Source: Copromyces sp. CBS 386.78
Lineage: Eukaryota; Ascomycota; Sordariomycetes; Sordariales; Sordariaceae
Assembly: GCA_030685235.1 (NCBI GenBank)
Contig: MU839118.1
Coordinates: 296,764 to 360,763 of the forward strand
Direction: 5' to 3'
Length of the DNA: 64,000 nucleotides
The position numbers and the translations under genes were made by a program. Of the stretch, positions 31,825 to 43,229 are shown piece after piece (within the stretch, counting starts at the first letter, position 1; the number at the start of each line of letters is the position of its first letter). The notes under the pieces were generated by a model. The model had not been told where the DNA came from and ran no database searches. It saw only the letters and a program-made list of their open reading frames with translations.

Positions 31825-32470
31825 ACCAATAACCCTAACCCAAAAATAAAAATGGTATCAAAATATTTTTAAAAGAAAGGCGGTTATTTTGTACCTAGGT
31901 AGAGGTCCGTGCGCCTCTTAATTAAGGAGAAATCTTGGTTTAAAAAGATTTGACGGATGTATCTTCTAAAAAATGAAAATATTAACGGATAACCCTAACC
32001 CCACAAAAAGGATATCAAATTAATTAGGAAAAACTGGCGGTTAATATACAATAAGCTAGAGGTCCGTATGCCTTCTAATTAAGGGGAAATTTCTATTTAA
32101 AGGATTTAATAAATAGACTTTTAAAGAAAATATTAACGAATAACCGTATTTAAAAAAATAAAGATATAATGAAAGAATTAGAAGAAAATAGCGGTTATTA
32201 TATATCCAATTAGAAGTCTATCTACCTTCTAATTAAAGGGGAATTTTAGTTTAAAATATTTACTAATTAAATTATTAAAAGAAATTATTAATTAATTACC
32301 TTAATTATAAAGACAAAAATATTTTAAAATAAATAGAAGAATTAATAATTATTAGGTACCTCATAAAGGGTCTCTATACTATTTAATTCAAGAGGAGTCT
32401 GAGTTTGAAGAAATTTAATAGATAATTATTTTTTAAAAGAATTAAAATTAAAAATAATTCTTTTTTAAAA
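31825..32470 (+). repeat. Degenerate tandem array, about 160-bp units (array 2)
   Basis: About four units start near 31,828, 31,990, 32,143 and 32,295, with the same internal order as array 1 (ATAACCCTAACCC, GGTATCAAA, GGCGGTTA, AGAGGTCCGT, TAATTAAGGRGAAAT). The first two units are well conserved, the last two strongly decayed. Confidence 0.75.
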
Positions 32471-32537
32471 GATTTGAATTTCTAGGCGTTTCACTGTCTT
32501 CCTTAGGCATATCCAGCTCCGCCTAAGGAAAGACTAT

Positions 32538-32767
32538 GTTACAAGTATAGTAGAGAAATCCAGGGATTCCCTTATTAGCTTGCTAATAATTTCGTCGAAT
32601 AATAAATTTAAGGGTATATAAAGGTTACTACTTAAATTCTTAATTACTACTTTTATAACCTCCTTTTCGATAGCGCGGCGAATATTATTGACCTATTTAG
32701 TATAATTTTTGGACGTTATTTTTTATACTTTTTAGAAGGCCTTAATAGTCTTCTTTAGCTTGGCAAT
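32538..32767. other. AT-rich spacer, no recognised feature
   Basis: RIP-like AT-rich sequence with CA depletion. No open frame or repeat relationship is recognised. Confidence 0.4.
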
Positions 32768-32990
32768 TTAATTAAAACACTATGCCCATACAAGGAGATA
32801 CGCCGCTTACGGCACTAAAGGTGTTACGGAAGATCCGTACTAAAGATCGCGGTCCGTGGGCCTGCATCGACGTAGCGCGGCGGTGTTTCTATTTAAGGGC
32901 TACGATTGTAAATAATTCGGTTCGCATATTGATCCGTGCGTTACTATTGACACTGTGTCTCGTACATACCCCCGGAACCCCCAGTGCAAT
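32768..32990 (+). mobile_element. 5'-end fragment of the short rolling-circle element, copy 3
   Basis: It starts TTAAAACACTATGCCCATACAAGGAGAT and matches the minus-strand copy at 61,470 downward (TTGAAACACCATGCCCATGC...GGAGATGC). It continues through GGTCCGTGGGCC (32,850-32,862), GGCGGTGTTTCTATTTA and GATCCGTGCG. No 3' hairpin follows within the next kilobase, so it is a truncated copy. Confidence 0.6.
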
Positions 32991-32999
32991 ATACTATTA

Positions 33000-33560
33000 A
33001 CTTACTGTTAATTGACTGTAAGTTACACTCCCGACCGTAACTGCTCAACCTGCTGCCCTGCGACGGTAGGTAGGTCTGGACTGTAAATTGTCCAGCGACA
33101 GTAAATTGAACTAGGGTACCAGATCCAAGGTTCTAATTAGTCCACAGCCCGGTGGGTGGGTCTGACCTACATCAGTCTACATAAGCCTACATAAGCTCCG
33201 GCTGCGAGCGAGGCACGTATAGAAAATTCACATTGGAAAGTCGCGAGCGAGGTACAGCTACATTTATCTACGGATTGCTACTGCCGGCCGCGCACGCACG
33301 GTCGCCTACCTGCCGGGCACCGCCCAGCGCCTGCCTACCGCCCAGCGCCTACACCCGGCGCCTGCACCCGGCGCCTGCACCCGGCGCCTGCACCCGGCAC
33401 CTGCACCCGGCACCTGCACCCGGCACCTGCACCTACACCGGCACTAGCACCAGCACCGTCCGGTATTCCGGCACCGCTACACCGGCCGGCGCTGCACGCC
33501 GGTTTTGGGAGGGATATAGTATTAGGATTGAATTCACAATGTTAAATAAATAGATACGCT
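33000..33560. other. GC-richer island with CA retained, no known gene
   Basis: A segment of normal composition inside the AT-rich block. An open plus frame (33,233-33,553, 106 codons) is largely made by a 13-bp minisatellite read in rotating frames, so I do not call it a gene. The sequence is unique in this window, which would explain escape from RIP. Confidence 0.5.
33352..33429 (+). repeat. Minisatellite, 6 x 13 bp
   Basis: Three perfect copies of CACCCGGCGCCTG followed by three copies of CACCCGGCACCTG. More degenerate related units (CACCGCCCAGCGCCTG) precede the array from 33,319. Confidence 0.95.
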
Positions 33561-33582
33561 GCGATACTATTAATATATTGCG

Positions 33583-33692
33583 ATTAATACGCTTGGGACT
33601 AGTACGCTTAGGACTACACTAGTACGCTTAGGACTAGTACGCTTAGGACTACAATAGTACGCTTGGGATTAGTACGCTTAGGGATATACTGT
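33583..33692 (+). repeat. Short tandem repeat based on AGTACGCTTAGGACT
   Basis: About six imperfect copies of a 15-21-bp unit centred on TAGTACGCTTAGGACTA. It lies between the GC-richer island and unit A of the two-gene transposon. The following segment to 34,100 is AT-rich with no recognised feature. Confidence 0.85.
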
Positions 33693-34109
33693 AAAAGTCT
33701 ACGAACATTACAGTCGTCAATCTAGTTAGGAATAACTTTATACACTAACAACCTACGTTAGTATTCGGATATACACTACAATTGAATATTACTATTAGTT
33801 AGTATATACTATTTATTGGCAAGGGTTAGATAATTTGAAAATTGTATACGTTCAAATTATTCGATATTATTACTAAATACTACCAAACGTTAATATAAAT
33901 TAGTATGCTACCGAAGGCAAGTTGGTAATCATTAGTTTAAACTTACTATAAATTATCCCCAAATTATAACATACTATTAGAGGAATCCTATAATAATATT
34001 AGTTTATATACTAAAAACAAAACAACCATTGTAAAATATATAAAGGCAAGATAATTGAACAATTGTAAAATATATACCCTTACATCTATATAATATCCTA
34101 ATTAACCTA

Positions 34110-37100
34110 GACTATACGAACTTCGTAACCATCGCTACGCTTATAAACCCTTAAAATATCTATAATATATACCCTATCTATTAATAAAGCTAGCAAGCTA
34201 ATAATTAGGGGTTTACGGTCTTTAATGAATTGTAATTCGAAGGAAAGATTAATATAATTAAGGGGCTTAATTCTAGTTAGCACAAGGAAAATGTACCGTT
34301 CGTTATACTACTTTTATTTATATATAAAGATATAGTTAATACGGGCGATATTATTACCTTCGTCGGGGTTAGCGCCGGAATTGGGACCGGGACCGGGACC
34401 GGGGCTGGGGCCGGGGTTATCGGGCCGGTAGTATCTGATATAGTTGCCGATGTTAAAGGTGTGACGCCGGAGGGTACTGCAGTGAATACGGGCTATATAG
34501 TAACTATGGTTAGCGAATCCGATCTCGGTCAACAACGGCTGGACTTGTGCTTGGACGAATTTATAGGGAAATTAGACGGTATTATTATAATATTGAGATA
34601 TTAGACGGTACTATAATTCTATGCTAGATGTATGCTAAATATATGCTAGATATATAATTATTCTAACGTACCCCAGTATTATAAAGACCGCATATATAGT
34701 ATTATAGAAACCGTATATATACGTTACACTAAGCTCTCCGACAGTAATATACTAATATAATTGCCTCTAATAGTTGACTCCGGCATGGGCAAGGAGGGCA
34801 TAGGTATGGGCATGGGTATGGGCATTTGCATTGGAGGGCATGGCATTGGAGGGCATGGCATTGGAGGGCAGGCATGGCATTGGAGGGCATGGGCAAGGAC
34901 ATGGGTATGGGCATGGGTATGGCATTGGAGGGCATTGGAGGGCATGGGTATAGGCATGGCATTGGAGGGCATTATAATAGAATACGTACCTGTCGGCAAA
35001 TAACACCCTTTTGCTATACTATAGGCTACCAGCCGCAAACCTCAAGATGCCCGGTATACTATAGTTTAAGTCGTATACCCGAGATAGAGTACGACGAAAA
35101 GGATCAGATATCGAAGTAGCGGATAATAGTAGGTAGGATTTAGCGATAGGGTGGTAGATTCGCCGTATGTCTGTTAGTTTGCCGATGATACTTGGCCGGA
35201 TATACGTATTGTTAGTAGAGTTTGGGATGTCGAATTCCGCTTCTTCGCGTTATTTGGTCTTGTTCGCACTAGGCTGTTCGTCTTCGTGGAGTAAATTATC
35301 GAATAAATTAGGGGCTTCTTTAATAATATAGCTAATTTAATTGGCTAATTCCGAGTTATTGGTAATAAAGGAATTGAATAGGGTAAATTGAATCGTATAG
35401 ATAATACGCTCTTATTCGAGGATTTATTATTTAACTTTTTTACTATTGGTTATTTCGGCCGTTTTTTTAAGTTGTTTAGTTGTTGTTAGTATTAATTAAT
35501 ATACGGATCCCGGGCGTCGGTTTTATACTTCGTATTTATAGCCTAGGTTACGTAGTATAATTGAATTTGTACTTGTATACTTGTACTTATATACTTATAT
35601 TTAGCGGGCGTTAAAACTTTTTACTTTAGAGGATTTAAGGGTAAAGTAAATACTTATATTTTCGTTATTTAAATTTATTTATAATATTTTTCTTCCGCTA
35701 ATACGTTAAGTAATTTAGGTGGACTATATTATTTATAAAGCTCCCTATAATATATATTTAAATAAATATTTAAGCGTAATATTTTTTTAAAATATTTTTT
35801 AGTACGTTTAAGTAGGGTAATAACTTTTATAGCTATTCTAACTATTATACCCTCTTCTTCGTCTTCTATTATAATATTATCCGTTTTATTATAACGGTTT
35901 ACTATAGTAATATTTATATTTAATATTAACGAACGACGAAATAATTACTATATAGAAGGTAATTAATTTAGTTTAATTTTAATTCGAAATGAGTTTATTT
36001 TCGGATTATTAATAGTTACTTCTACTATTATATTATATAATTTAATATATTAGCGTTTAGTAATTAAAATGTAATAATTTATATTTTAATATTCGGTTTT
36101 AATATTTTTAGTATTTATTAATATATAATTACTTTATGCTATAGTTACTAAAGCCTTAGTGAAATAGGCTAGTAATTTAGTATTTAGTTTAAATATTATT
36201 TTGTTTTCGTCTTCTTCGTTTCTACGGTCTAATTAGATAATAGACTTTTATACTTCCTATATATAATATTTAATATAGTTTTTACGAAGTTAAATTGTAA
36301 ATAATAAGGGTATTATAATAAATTATTTAGCGTAATTAGTTAAAATATAATTACCGAAGTAAGAAATCGGGGAGGGTAGTATAATTTAACCGGACGGAAA
36401 TAGCTAATACCGGATAATATAGCTATATTTAATATATACTTTTAGAGTTAAAAAAATATTTAATAGTATTTTATAGGTCTTAATTATAATACCCTTATAT
36501 TTGGAATAGGCTAGGTTAGGGGGTCGTATTAGGATAATATTTAAGGCCGGTATTAAATCGAATAAAGTTAGCCAATTAATACTAATACCCTATTATATTC
36601 GATAGGCTATATTATTTCCTTTACTAGTTATATTAATATCGACTTCGTACCTTATTTATATATACTAATAATAATATTGTATAATATTAGGTATAAAATC
36701 TTCTAAAATATTTTACTAATTAATAATGTAATTTAGGCTAATAAAATAGAAATAATAGAATTTATAGTTATTTATATTAATAATATTAATATTTTAATTT
36801 TATTAAGGTATATTATTAATATAATAAAATATAAATATTAATACTAATATTGGCCTTTTTTAAATATATATTATAATTGTACCTTAGTCTAATAGTATTA
36901 GGTATCCTAATGCCTTAATAATATTGTTAAAATTTGATATATGGGGTCTTAGGACGATAGGAAAAATATTTGTATTTTGAATTCGAATATTGTATAGAAG
37001 GCCGGCCGGTATTTAATATACCCCTATAATAGATTTATATATATTACGATATATATTAAATCCGTTAATGAAAGTTAATACCGGGTAGCTAAGTATATTA

Positions 37101-38810
37101 AGGTTAGGATTATTAACTTTATTTTAATATTCTTCGAATATAGTACGGCCGAATTCTTTGATTTTTAATTGTGCCCGGAGCGGTGGCGTGAATATAAGGG
37201 GGTATATCTTTATTTTAGTAATTTGTAGAGAGTCGATGGTATATAGAGAGTCGATTTAGTATTTATTTGCATTTTCGGTCTTATTTAAAATACAACGTAC
37301 GAAATAATGTTGATCTTTCTATTCGATATTTGGCTGTGTTGTATATTTTTTGAACCGCTTTTTCTCTTGTTGCTTCCCCTTTCTTATTTGTATTAGGGGA
37401 TTAGGGTCGTTTAAAATATTATTATTAAAGTAATTAATATTGACGGGAGTAAATTAATTAGTTTAATATTAAAAAATCTAATATTCTTTATTGAAGCGTA
37501 TAATTAATTTATATTATTCGAAAGCTATATTTTAACCGATTTAATAGTATATTCCTAGCCCCGAAATTCTTATTTCGATTTAATTAAAATTAAGATACTT
37601 ATTAATAATTAAAGTAATTTCGCCAGTATATTCTTCGATATTAGATATGAAAATTTTATTAATAATTTTAATATAATCGATATATATATAATATTCTGGA
37701 TAATTTTCTAGTAAGCGGTAATAATATACGTACTTATTATTTTTTTTTTATAATAATAGTAGTATATAAAGTCTAATAGAAAGATAGTTTTATTATTATT
37801 TTTTAAATTATTAATAAAATATGTATATTCGCTAAAGGTAGTCTGAATAGACGATAACCAGTAAAGTATATAATATAATTCTATTAGATTATTGATAAAA
37901 TGCGTTATATTCGTATATAATATAAAAGTAGTATTAGAATTGAAGAAGGTTTAAAAAAGGGAATAGGGGTCTATAAAGTATAATAGTCCCGGTACCGTTA
38001 ATAAGTCGGAATCTTCTTATTTATTTTTAGATTATTATTGTTATTACCTTTTATAATTCGCTAATTTAGTCTTTATTCTAGCAATTTGTAGCGGAATTTT
38101 GGCTATATGTATATCGATTAATGGTAATTGTTTAATTGTACGATTTTTAAAGGTTTCGACTTATTTGGGTAGGCGTTGAATATTGAATATCGGTTTCCCG
38201 TCTTAATTACGTAATATACCCAGAATTTCGACCTATACTTTATATTACTTTTATAAACGCTTATTAATAATAATATATAAGCCGAATACTATTTGAAAAT
38301 ATAATAAGTATTTATATCAATTATAATAATAATAAATTAATTTTAATGTATTAGATATTAGGCCGCGCGCTATAGTACTAGGTTGAATATTTGCTCCCGG
38401 TGCTTATCCTTAGTCGGCTTATTCGGCTACTTAATTACCTACGAAATCTTCTTCGAATACGGTTGTATTTAGCTCTTATATTTTTTGGTTAAATTCGCGC
38501 TTATTATATTCGAAGTTAAAGCGCAATTATTCTTCGTCGAACCTAATAAGTATATCGTTTATCAAGTCTTCGAGCCTACGGCGGATATTTGCAAAGTCCA
38601 TGCCTTCGTAGAAATCATCTTGGTCGATAATACTTATATGATTATTAGCAAGATATATACTGTTAAACCGGTCAAATCCAACTCACCCTCATCATCACCA
38701 TCATTATCAACATCCTCCCACTGGTTGAGGTCGTCGTTGTCGCCGGCATTAAACATAACCGTATTATGGTCGCCATCGATCAACGGTGCGAAACCTGGCG
38801 ATCTTAAGTT
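34110..38810 (-). pseudogene. Tnp2/CACTA-related transposase remnant, unit A
   Basis: Read on the minus strand with many stops. The N-terminus (SPGFAPLIDGDHNTVMFN then NDDLNQWEDVDNDD, about 38,800-38,690) is still intact in frame. Then comes QDDFYEGMDFANIRRRLEDL (38,620-38,555). The catalytic region contains RAQLKIKEFGRTIFEEY, VLTFINGFNIYRN, GVYQIPAGL and NIFPIVLGPYISNF (37,190-36,900) and an RPPNLAYSKYKG-like motif near 36,500. These are the hallmarks of a large fungal transposase family related to Tnp2 of CACTA elements. A C-terminal domain (HTFNIGNYIRYY...ARINYIFIYK, about 34,480-34,315) resembles a small chromatin-type (BAH-like) fold only loosely. Assignment to CACTA is from remembered family sequences and is tentative; homology among units A, B and C is direct. 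It is inactive. Confidence 0.6.
34783..34975 (+). repeat. Minisatellite of GGCATTGGAGG / GGCATGGGTAT units
   Basis: About 190 bp of imperfect tandem units built from GGCATGGGTAT and GGCATTGGAGG. It lies between the C-terminal domain and the rest of the unit A transposase. CA dinucleotides are intact here although flanking sequence is RIP-degraded. A differently worded purine-rich minisatellite occupies the equivalent place in unit C (49,030-49,190). Confidence 0.9.
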
Positions 38811-38829
38811 TAATCTTAATCTCAGTTGT

Positions 38830-40261
38830 TAACTAGCTTGTTATTACGGTTGCTATTAATATAGATAGATTCTAGGGAGGGGCACGCGTCTGCCGTACCC
38901 AATTCGTAATAGCGGTAGTCTATTAACAATATAATTAACCTTCAACTTCAAAGGGTTCTAATCATCGCCTCTATCTACTATAATTCGCCGACAAGGTATA
39001 GGGTAAGTAGAAACTAATAAAGGGGAGAAGTTAGTAAAGATAAAAAGGTTGAAAATAAGAGAAAATTAATAAGAAAATTACTAAGGGGGGAAGGTTATAA
39101 AGGGGAGAAAGTTGTAAAGGGAAGGTTACAAAAGGAAGGTTAAAAATAGGAGAAAATTATAAAAGGGAGAAGGTTAAAAATAGGAAAAGGTTACAACTAC
39201 TAGTATCTACGTTATCTAATAACTAATAATCACTACAATAATCTAAAACATTTACCAATATACTAGATAAGGCTAAAATATAAAATAAGTACAAATAATC
39301 GTATAAAACATTTACCAATACAAATAATCAGATAAAATAACAAATATATTAAAATATATAAAATACTTAAATACCTTATATAAGTTTCGGTTAAAGTCTA
39401 CAATCCCCTACTAAGACTGGCTAGACAAAGGGTCTAAAAATACCCGCCGCCTCCCGTCCAAACCCCCGGCTATACTACCCTATATTTACGTAAGCGCCTT
39501 CAAATAACGTTAATACTACAAACTATCGATTACCATATTTACCTATTACTATTAATAGTACCCCGCTATTTCATCTAATTCTTTAACCTATTTACCTATA
39601 TAGAAAGCACTAAACGTAGCTAACTATACCCCGCGCAATTAATAATACCCCGCTATTTCGTACTATAGCGGATACTATTCACCGACTAAAGATAGCCGGA
39701 CTCACAAACGACCTAATGCCCGCCGTCCGTCTAAACTTCAATACTATTTACGTCGGCTAAAATAATATAGTAAACAATTACCCCACTTACATTATTAAAA
39801 GGCGGCAGAACTCTTATAATCACATTTACCTATATTATCGTTAATAAGTAGTCGGCTACCTTATTATTGCCCCGCCGCATTTTCATTTCAACCTTCGAAA
39901 ATACCGCGCAATTAAAGTTAAACGAGGATTAGGCAAATACATGTCCAATCCGCCTTATCAATCCGCCAAACCTTCTCCCCTCTCAAACTTTCTCCCCTCT
40001 CAAACTTTCTCCCCTCTCAAACTTTCTCCCATCTCAAACTTACTATTCAGACCTTCTCCCCTCTCAAGCTTTCTCCCCTCTCAAACTTTCTCCCTCCTCC
40101 TCAAAACTCCTTCAACGAATACGAGTGCGACACTCGCATCGTCAAACTTCCCCCTCAAATTTTCTCCCCTTCTTTAACTACGACAAGCAACACTGCCCCT
40201 CATCGTATAGGCGACGAGATTCGAACAACGAGTCCGAGTTCGAGCCACTTCGCAAGTCACC
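38830..40261. promoter_or_regulatory. Divergent spacer of unit A, with inverted purine/pyrimidine motifs
   Basis: The spacer lies between two divergent genes. The left part (39,019-39,190) has repeated AAGGGGAGAAAGTTGTAAA-like units. The right part (39,965-40,100) has the inverse, a 17-bp tandem CTTTCTCCCCTCTCAAA array of about seven units. TACCCCGCTATTTCRT and CCCCGCG boxes (39,551, 39,630-39,660, 39,868) recur at the same relative place in units B and C. These are probably promoter elements for the two transposon genes. Confidence 0.5.
39965..40105 (+). repeat. Tandem repeat, 17-bp CTTTCTCCCCTCTCAAA
   Basis: Four near-perfect consecutive units (39,975-40,045) and further diverged ones. It lies in the presumed 5' leader or promoter of the second gene of unit A. 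Confidence 0.9.
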
Positions 40262-40319
40262 GTAAGTATCACCCTGATCTAACATCGCGCGCGACCGCGA
40301 CTAACATTATTTATTCTAG

Positions 40320-43200
40320 ATGGATAGCTCTACAAAGAGGAAGAGAAAACCCGCGCAAAGGACCGTCAACTTCGAGGGTTACCAAGATAACAACGACAAC
40401 AACAACAACAATAACAACCCCACCGAAGAGTATTACGAAGATAGAAACGTCGACTACAATAAGGAACTGCGACAGCAGATCACCAGCAGTACGCCTGCGT
40501 CGCCGACCAACATAAGCCCAGCGAAGCCAGCACAAGCGCCTATATATATAACCGAACGCTTCGACATAACCGGTACCCATCAACAGATCTTCAAAGCACA
40601 GGCCCAAGTAAATTAACACCCATCCATACATTCATTCATTCATATTTACTATCGACATAGTACTAATAATATTCTTCTAAGGCCAACGCAATATCACCTC
40701 ACCGGCTAGACCGAATCCTCGGACCGTAGTCAAGAAGAATCTCAAAAAGAATACTACGGCCTATACTGAGTCTATTGCGACAAGTTCAACCGACCCCTTG
40801 ACCAAGGATTCCCAGGCGGCAACCCGCCAACCTCTTCCCCGCCAGCCCCCTCAACAACAACAACCCATCACCATGACCACCCCTGATGTAACATCACATG
40901 GCCGTCATGATCAACAATATCATAAACAACAACAATACCATAGACAGCAATAATATCATGGACAACAACAATATCATGGACAACATCAACAACATCAGCA
41001 GTATCCAACACAAGATACTGTGCCTCGCCCAGATATACCACCGCCACAAGACACATCAAGCTTCCTATCCCACGATAGCTTCGTCAAATACCAGACTTGG
41101 TCACCAAACCGACAGCCACAATACCCCCCTCATCCTAGTGGCCGTGGTCGTGGCCAAGGCCAACATCCCTCCCCTCTTGGTCCTCCTGGTGGCCGTGGTC
41201 AACAAGGCCAGCAAATGCATCCTCTGGGTCGCGGCAGTGGCCAAGGCCAACATCCCTCCCCTCTTGGTCCTTCTGGTCGTGGCCAAGGCCAACATCCCTC
41301 CCCTCTTGGTCCTTCTGGTCGTGGCCAACAAGGCCAGCAACATCCCTCCCCTCTTGGTCCAGGCCGTGGTCGTGGCCAAAACCCCCCTCTTGGTCGTGGC
41401 GGTCGTGGCTAACAAGGCCAACAACTGCCTCCTCTTGGTCCTTATAGTGGTTATGGCCAATTTCCCCCCCAGTACCTATTTGCCCCAGCCCAGCAAGTCC
41501 AGTAAGTCCAGCAAAGTCAGCAAGCTCAGCAAGCTCAGCAATCCCAGCAGAGTCAACAAAGTCAACAAGGCAAAAAGAAGATTATCCCCGCCTGGAAGCG
41601 TACCAAAAAAGGGTCGTTACAATAGGGGTCGTTACAATAGGGGTCGTCGCAGTAAAGCCATATGCGTGATGCCGAAAGTGTAACTATAAGCGAATTTAGT
41701 ACATAGCGTTTTAATATTTTCGAACGGGCTACCGAGGAAACCCGTAAACGAAAGCGCAAACGCTTAGCTAAATTGAAGGCCGAAGAACTTCGGAAAGCTC
41801 AATTGGAGGAATAAGATTGTATTAGCGAAGAAAATGCTAAGCGAGAGTAGAATATTAGACTAAGGAAGGATACTTCTAAGTAACCGCCTAAGCTAATTCC
41901 TAAGCTAATTAAACCCGTTAAGCCCGTTAAGCCGGCGCCTAAGCTAATTGACGGTCTAAATAATAAGTCTAATAGTTCCGAATTAGATTCAAATAAAAAT
42001 AAAGTAGTAGGGGAATAGCTTATAAAAAGATTCCGTATAATATAAAGTGAAAAGAATAAGAGGGTAAGACTTTTATTGTCATTCTTCGAAAAACCTAGTA
42101 AAAAATCCAGCACCACAACCCTTACGAAGTCGCCTACTACTGTAAGCCAAACTACCGGGGTTCGTTCAATAATAGGCATCGAAGCTATGTTTACTAGCGG
42201 TAATCAGCTACTTAATAGTAATAATAACGAAGAACTTGGCGATATTGGTGCCCCTAAGCCGTCTGGCACTTCTGGTGCATCTGGTGCCTATAAGCCGTCT
42301 GGCACTTCTGGTGCATCCGGTGCATCTGGTCTCGGCGATATTGATGACGAAGAGCCTGGCGACCGTGATGCTTTTACTTCTGGTTATGTCGATTACGACG
42401 AAGAGGATTTTAATCCCCCTGGTCCATCTAGGTCTGATTATGGTGGCTAATATCTAGAGACGCCTATTTAAGGTGGTGGCGGTTTAAATAATTGCCGTAA
42501 GTAGGATAGTAGAGGCCTTTTAGAAGACGCCTACCTAGAGTATTTCGAGCCCCCAACCCGTACTAGTCTTTAGAAGTTTTAGTAAATTAGTTAGATTCCT
42601 GGTCGTTTGTAGTATAATTCTATCGAGGATAATTACCGTTATATTCCCGATTTTAACTACCGCGAAACCCCCTATTGTACCGATATCCTTCGGAATATTG
42701 ATATTCCTAAAGATAATTTAGTTATTATTAATGAAATTAATAAAGAAGTATAGTAGTCGTTATTTTTATTCTATTACAATTAGTTTGCTGGTATTATTAT
42801 TAAACGGGTATATAATTTCTAGATCGATCTTCGGAAAAGAAGGTTTAAAAACTTTCGTTAATATATTTTAAATACTTATTAATATTTAAAATTTTATTAC
42901 CTTATTATTAGTATATAATAATTCTTTATAAATATTATTGTAAATAACCCGTATATATTAGAATACGATTTGGATACCCCTAATCCGGAGTATAAGCGAA
43001 TATTTAAAAACCTTATTTCGAACTAGATTAATAAACGTACTTTCGACTAAATATATAAATATATCGCTAAATATATTAATTATAAAGATTCCTTTAGCAA
43101 TAAGAACGGCCTTACTTAGTTTTATTTCTAAATTGAATTTTAGGATATAGGTATAGTTTGGCTTAAGGTTATTAAATCCGAGCGGGCTATGAATAAAGGC
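40320..43200 (+). pseudogene. Second gene of the two-gene transposon, unit A
   Basis: The start is ATG at 40,320, directly after an intron-like leader (GTAAGT at 40,262, CTAAC branch site, TTCTAG ending at 40,319). The N-terminus KRKRKPAQRTVNFEG and ASPTNISPAKPAQ matches unit C. A second intron lies at about 40,609-40,680. Then follow a Gln/His/Pro-rich region (40,790-41,110), GRGQGQHPSPLGPSG repeats (41,130-41,410), a Gln/Ser region, a basic KRKRKRLAKLKAEELRKAQ helix (41,745-41,810), SGTSGASGA repeats (42,262-42,330), and a conserved C-terminal domain (YYNQFAGIIIKR... and INKRTFDQIYKYIAKYI, 42,770-43,080). Scattered TAG/TAA stops replace CAG/CAA. No known enzyme motif is seen. An accessory DNA-binding protein in the manner of CACTA TnpA is a guess. 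The 5' half keeps CA and so escaped RIP. Confidence 0.6.
41127..41412 (+). repeat. Coding minisatellite (GRGQGQHPSPLGPSG repeats)
   Basis: Five to six imperfect units of roughly 45-54 bp with the core GGCCAAGGCCAACATCCCTC and CTCTTGGTCCTTCTGGTCGT. It is in frame with the second gene of unit A and gives a Gly/Arg/Gln/Pro-rich protein repeat. Confidence 0.9.
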
Positions 43201-43229
43201 CGTATCCCTAGATTAAAACGCAAAGGAAA

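Larger units (their letters stand above)
31005..32537 (+). mobile_element. Short non-autonomous rolling-circle element, copy 2 (complete ends)
   Basis: The start TTAAAATGCCTATCCTTCCA is a mutated form of TTGAAACGCCTATCC. The same conserved block as copy 1 follows (31,040-31,090 and 31,637-31,680), interrupted by a 540-bp insertion. After that come AATAATTGCGGAGCC, a tandem array, and the 3' end. The 3' end has TAGGCGTTTCAC (inverse of the start) at 32,483-32,494, then the perfect hairpin CCTTAGGC-ATATCCAGCTCC-GCCTAAGG (32,501-32,528) and AAAGACTAT. Without the nested insert the element is about 990 bp. It is non-coding, and its ends match those of the 11-kb element and of the minus-strand copy at 60,411-61,470, so it is probably mobilised by the autonomous Rep-helicase. 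Confidence 0.75.
34100..43210 (-). mobile_element. Two-gene DNA transposon, unit A (right end truncated)
   Basis: A transposase remnant on the minus strand (34,110-38,810) and a second gene on the plus strand (40,320-43,200) diverge from a 1.5-kb spacer (38,830-40,260). Units B and C have the same layout and homologous proteins, so the pair is best treated as one element. The strand given is that of the transposase. Terminal repeats were not found: the left limit is the end of the transposase-side C-terminal domain, and the right limit is where similarity to the unit C second gene stops and a truncated unit B begins. Confidence 0.55.

Noticed and set aside
33233..33553. 106-codon Pro/Ala/His-rich frame
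   Set aside because: The 13-bp minisatellite rotates through all three frames, so openness is expected. No conserved sequence lies outside the repeat.
34724..35119. Met/Pro- and Gly/Met-rich frames on both strands
   Set aside because: An artefact of the GGCATTGGAGG minisatellite, open in several frames at once.
38485..38832. 115-codon plus-strand frame
   Set aside because: The minus strand here aligns with the N-termini of the transposases of units B and C; the plus frame is its shadow.
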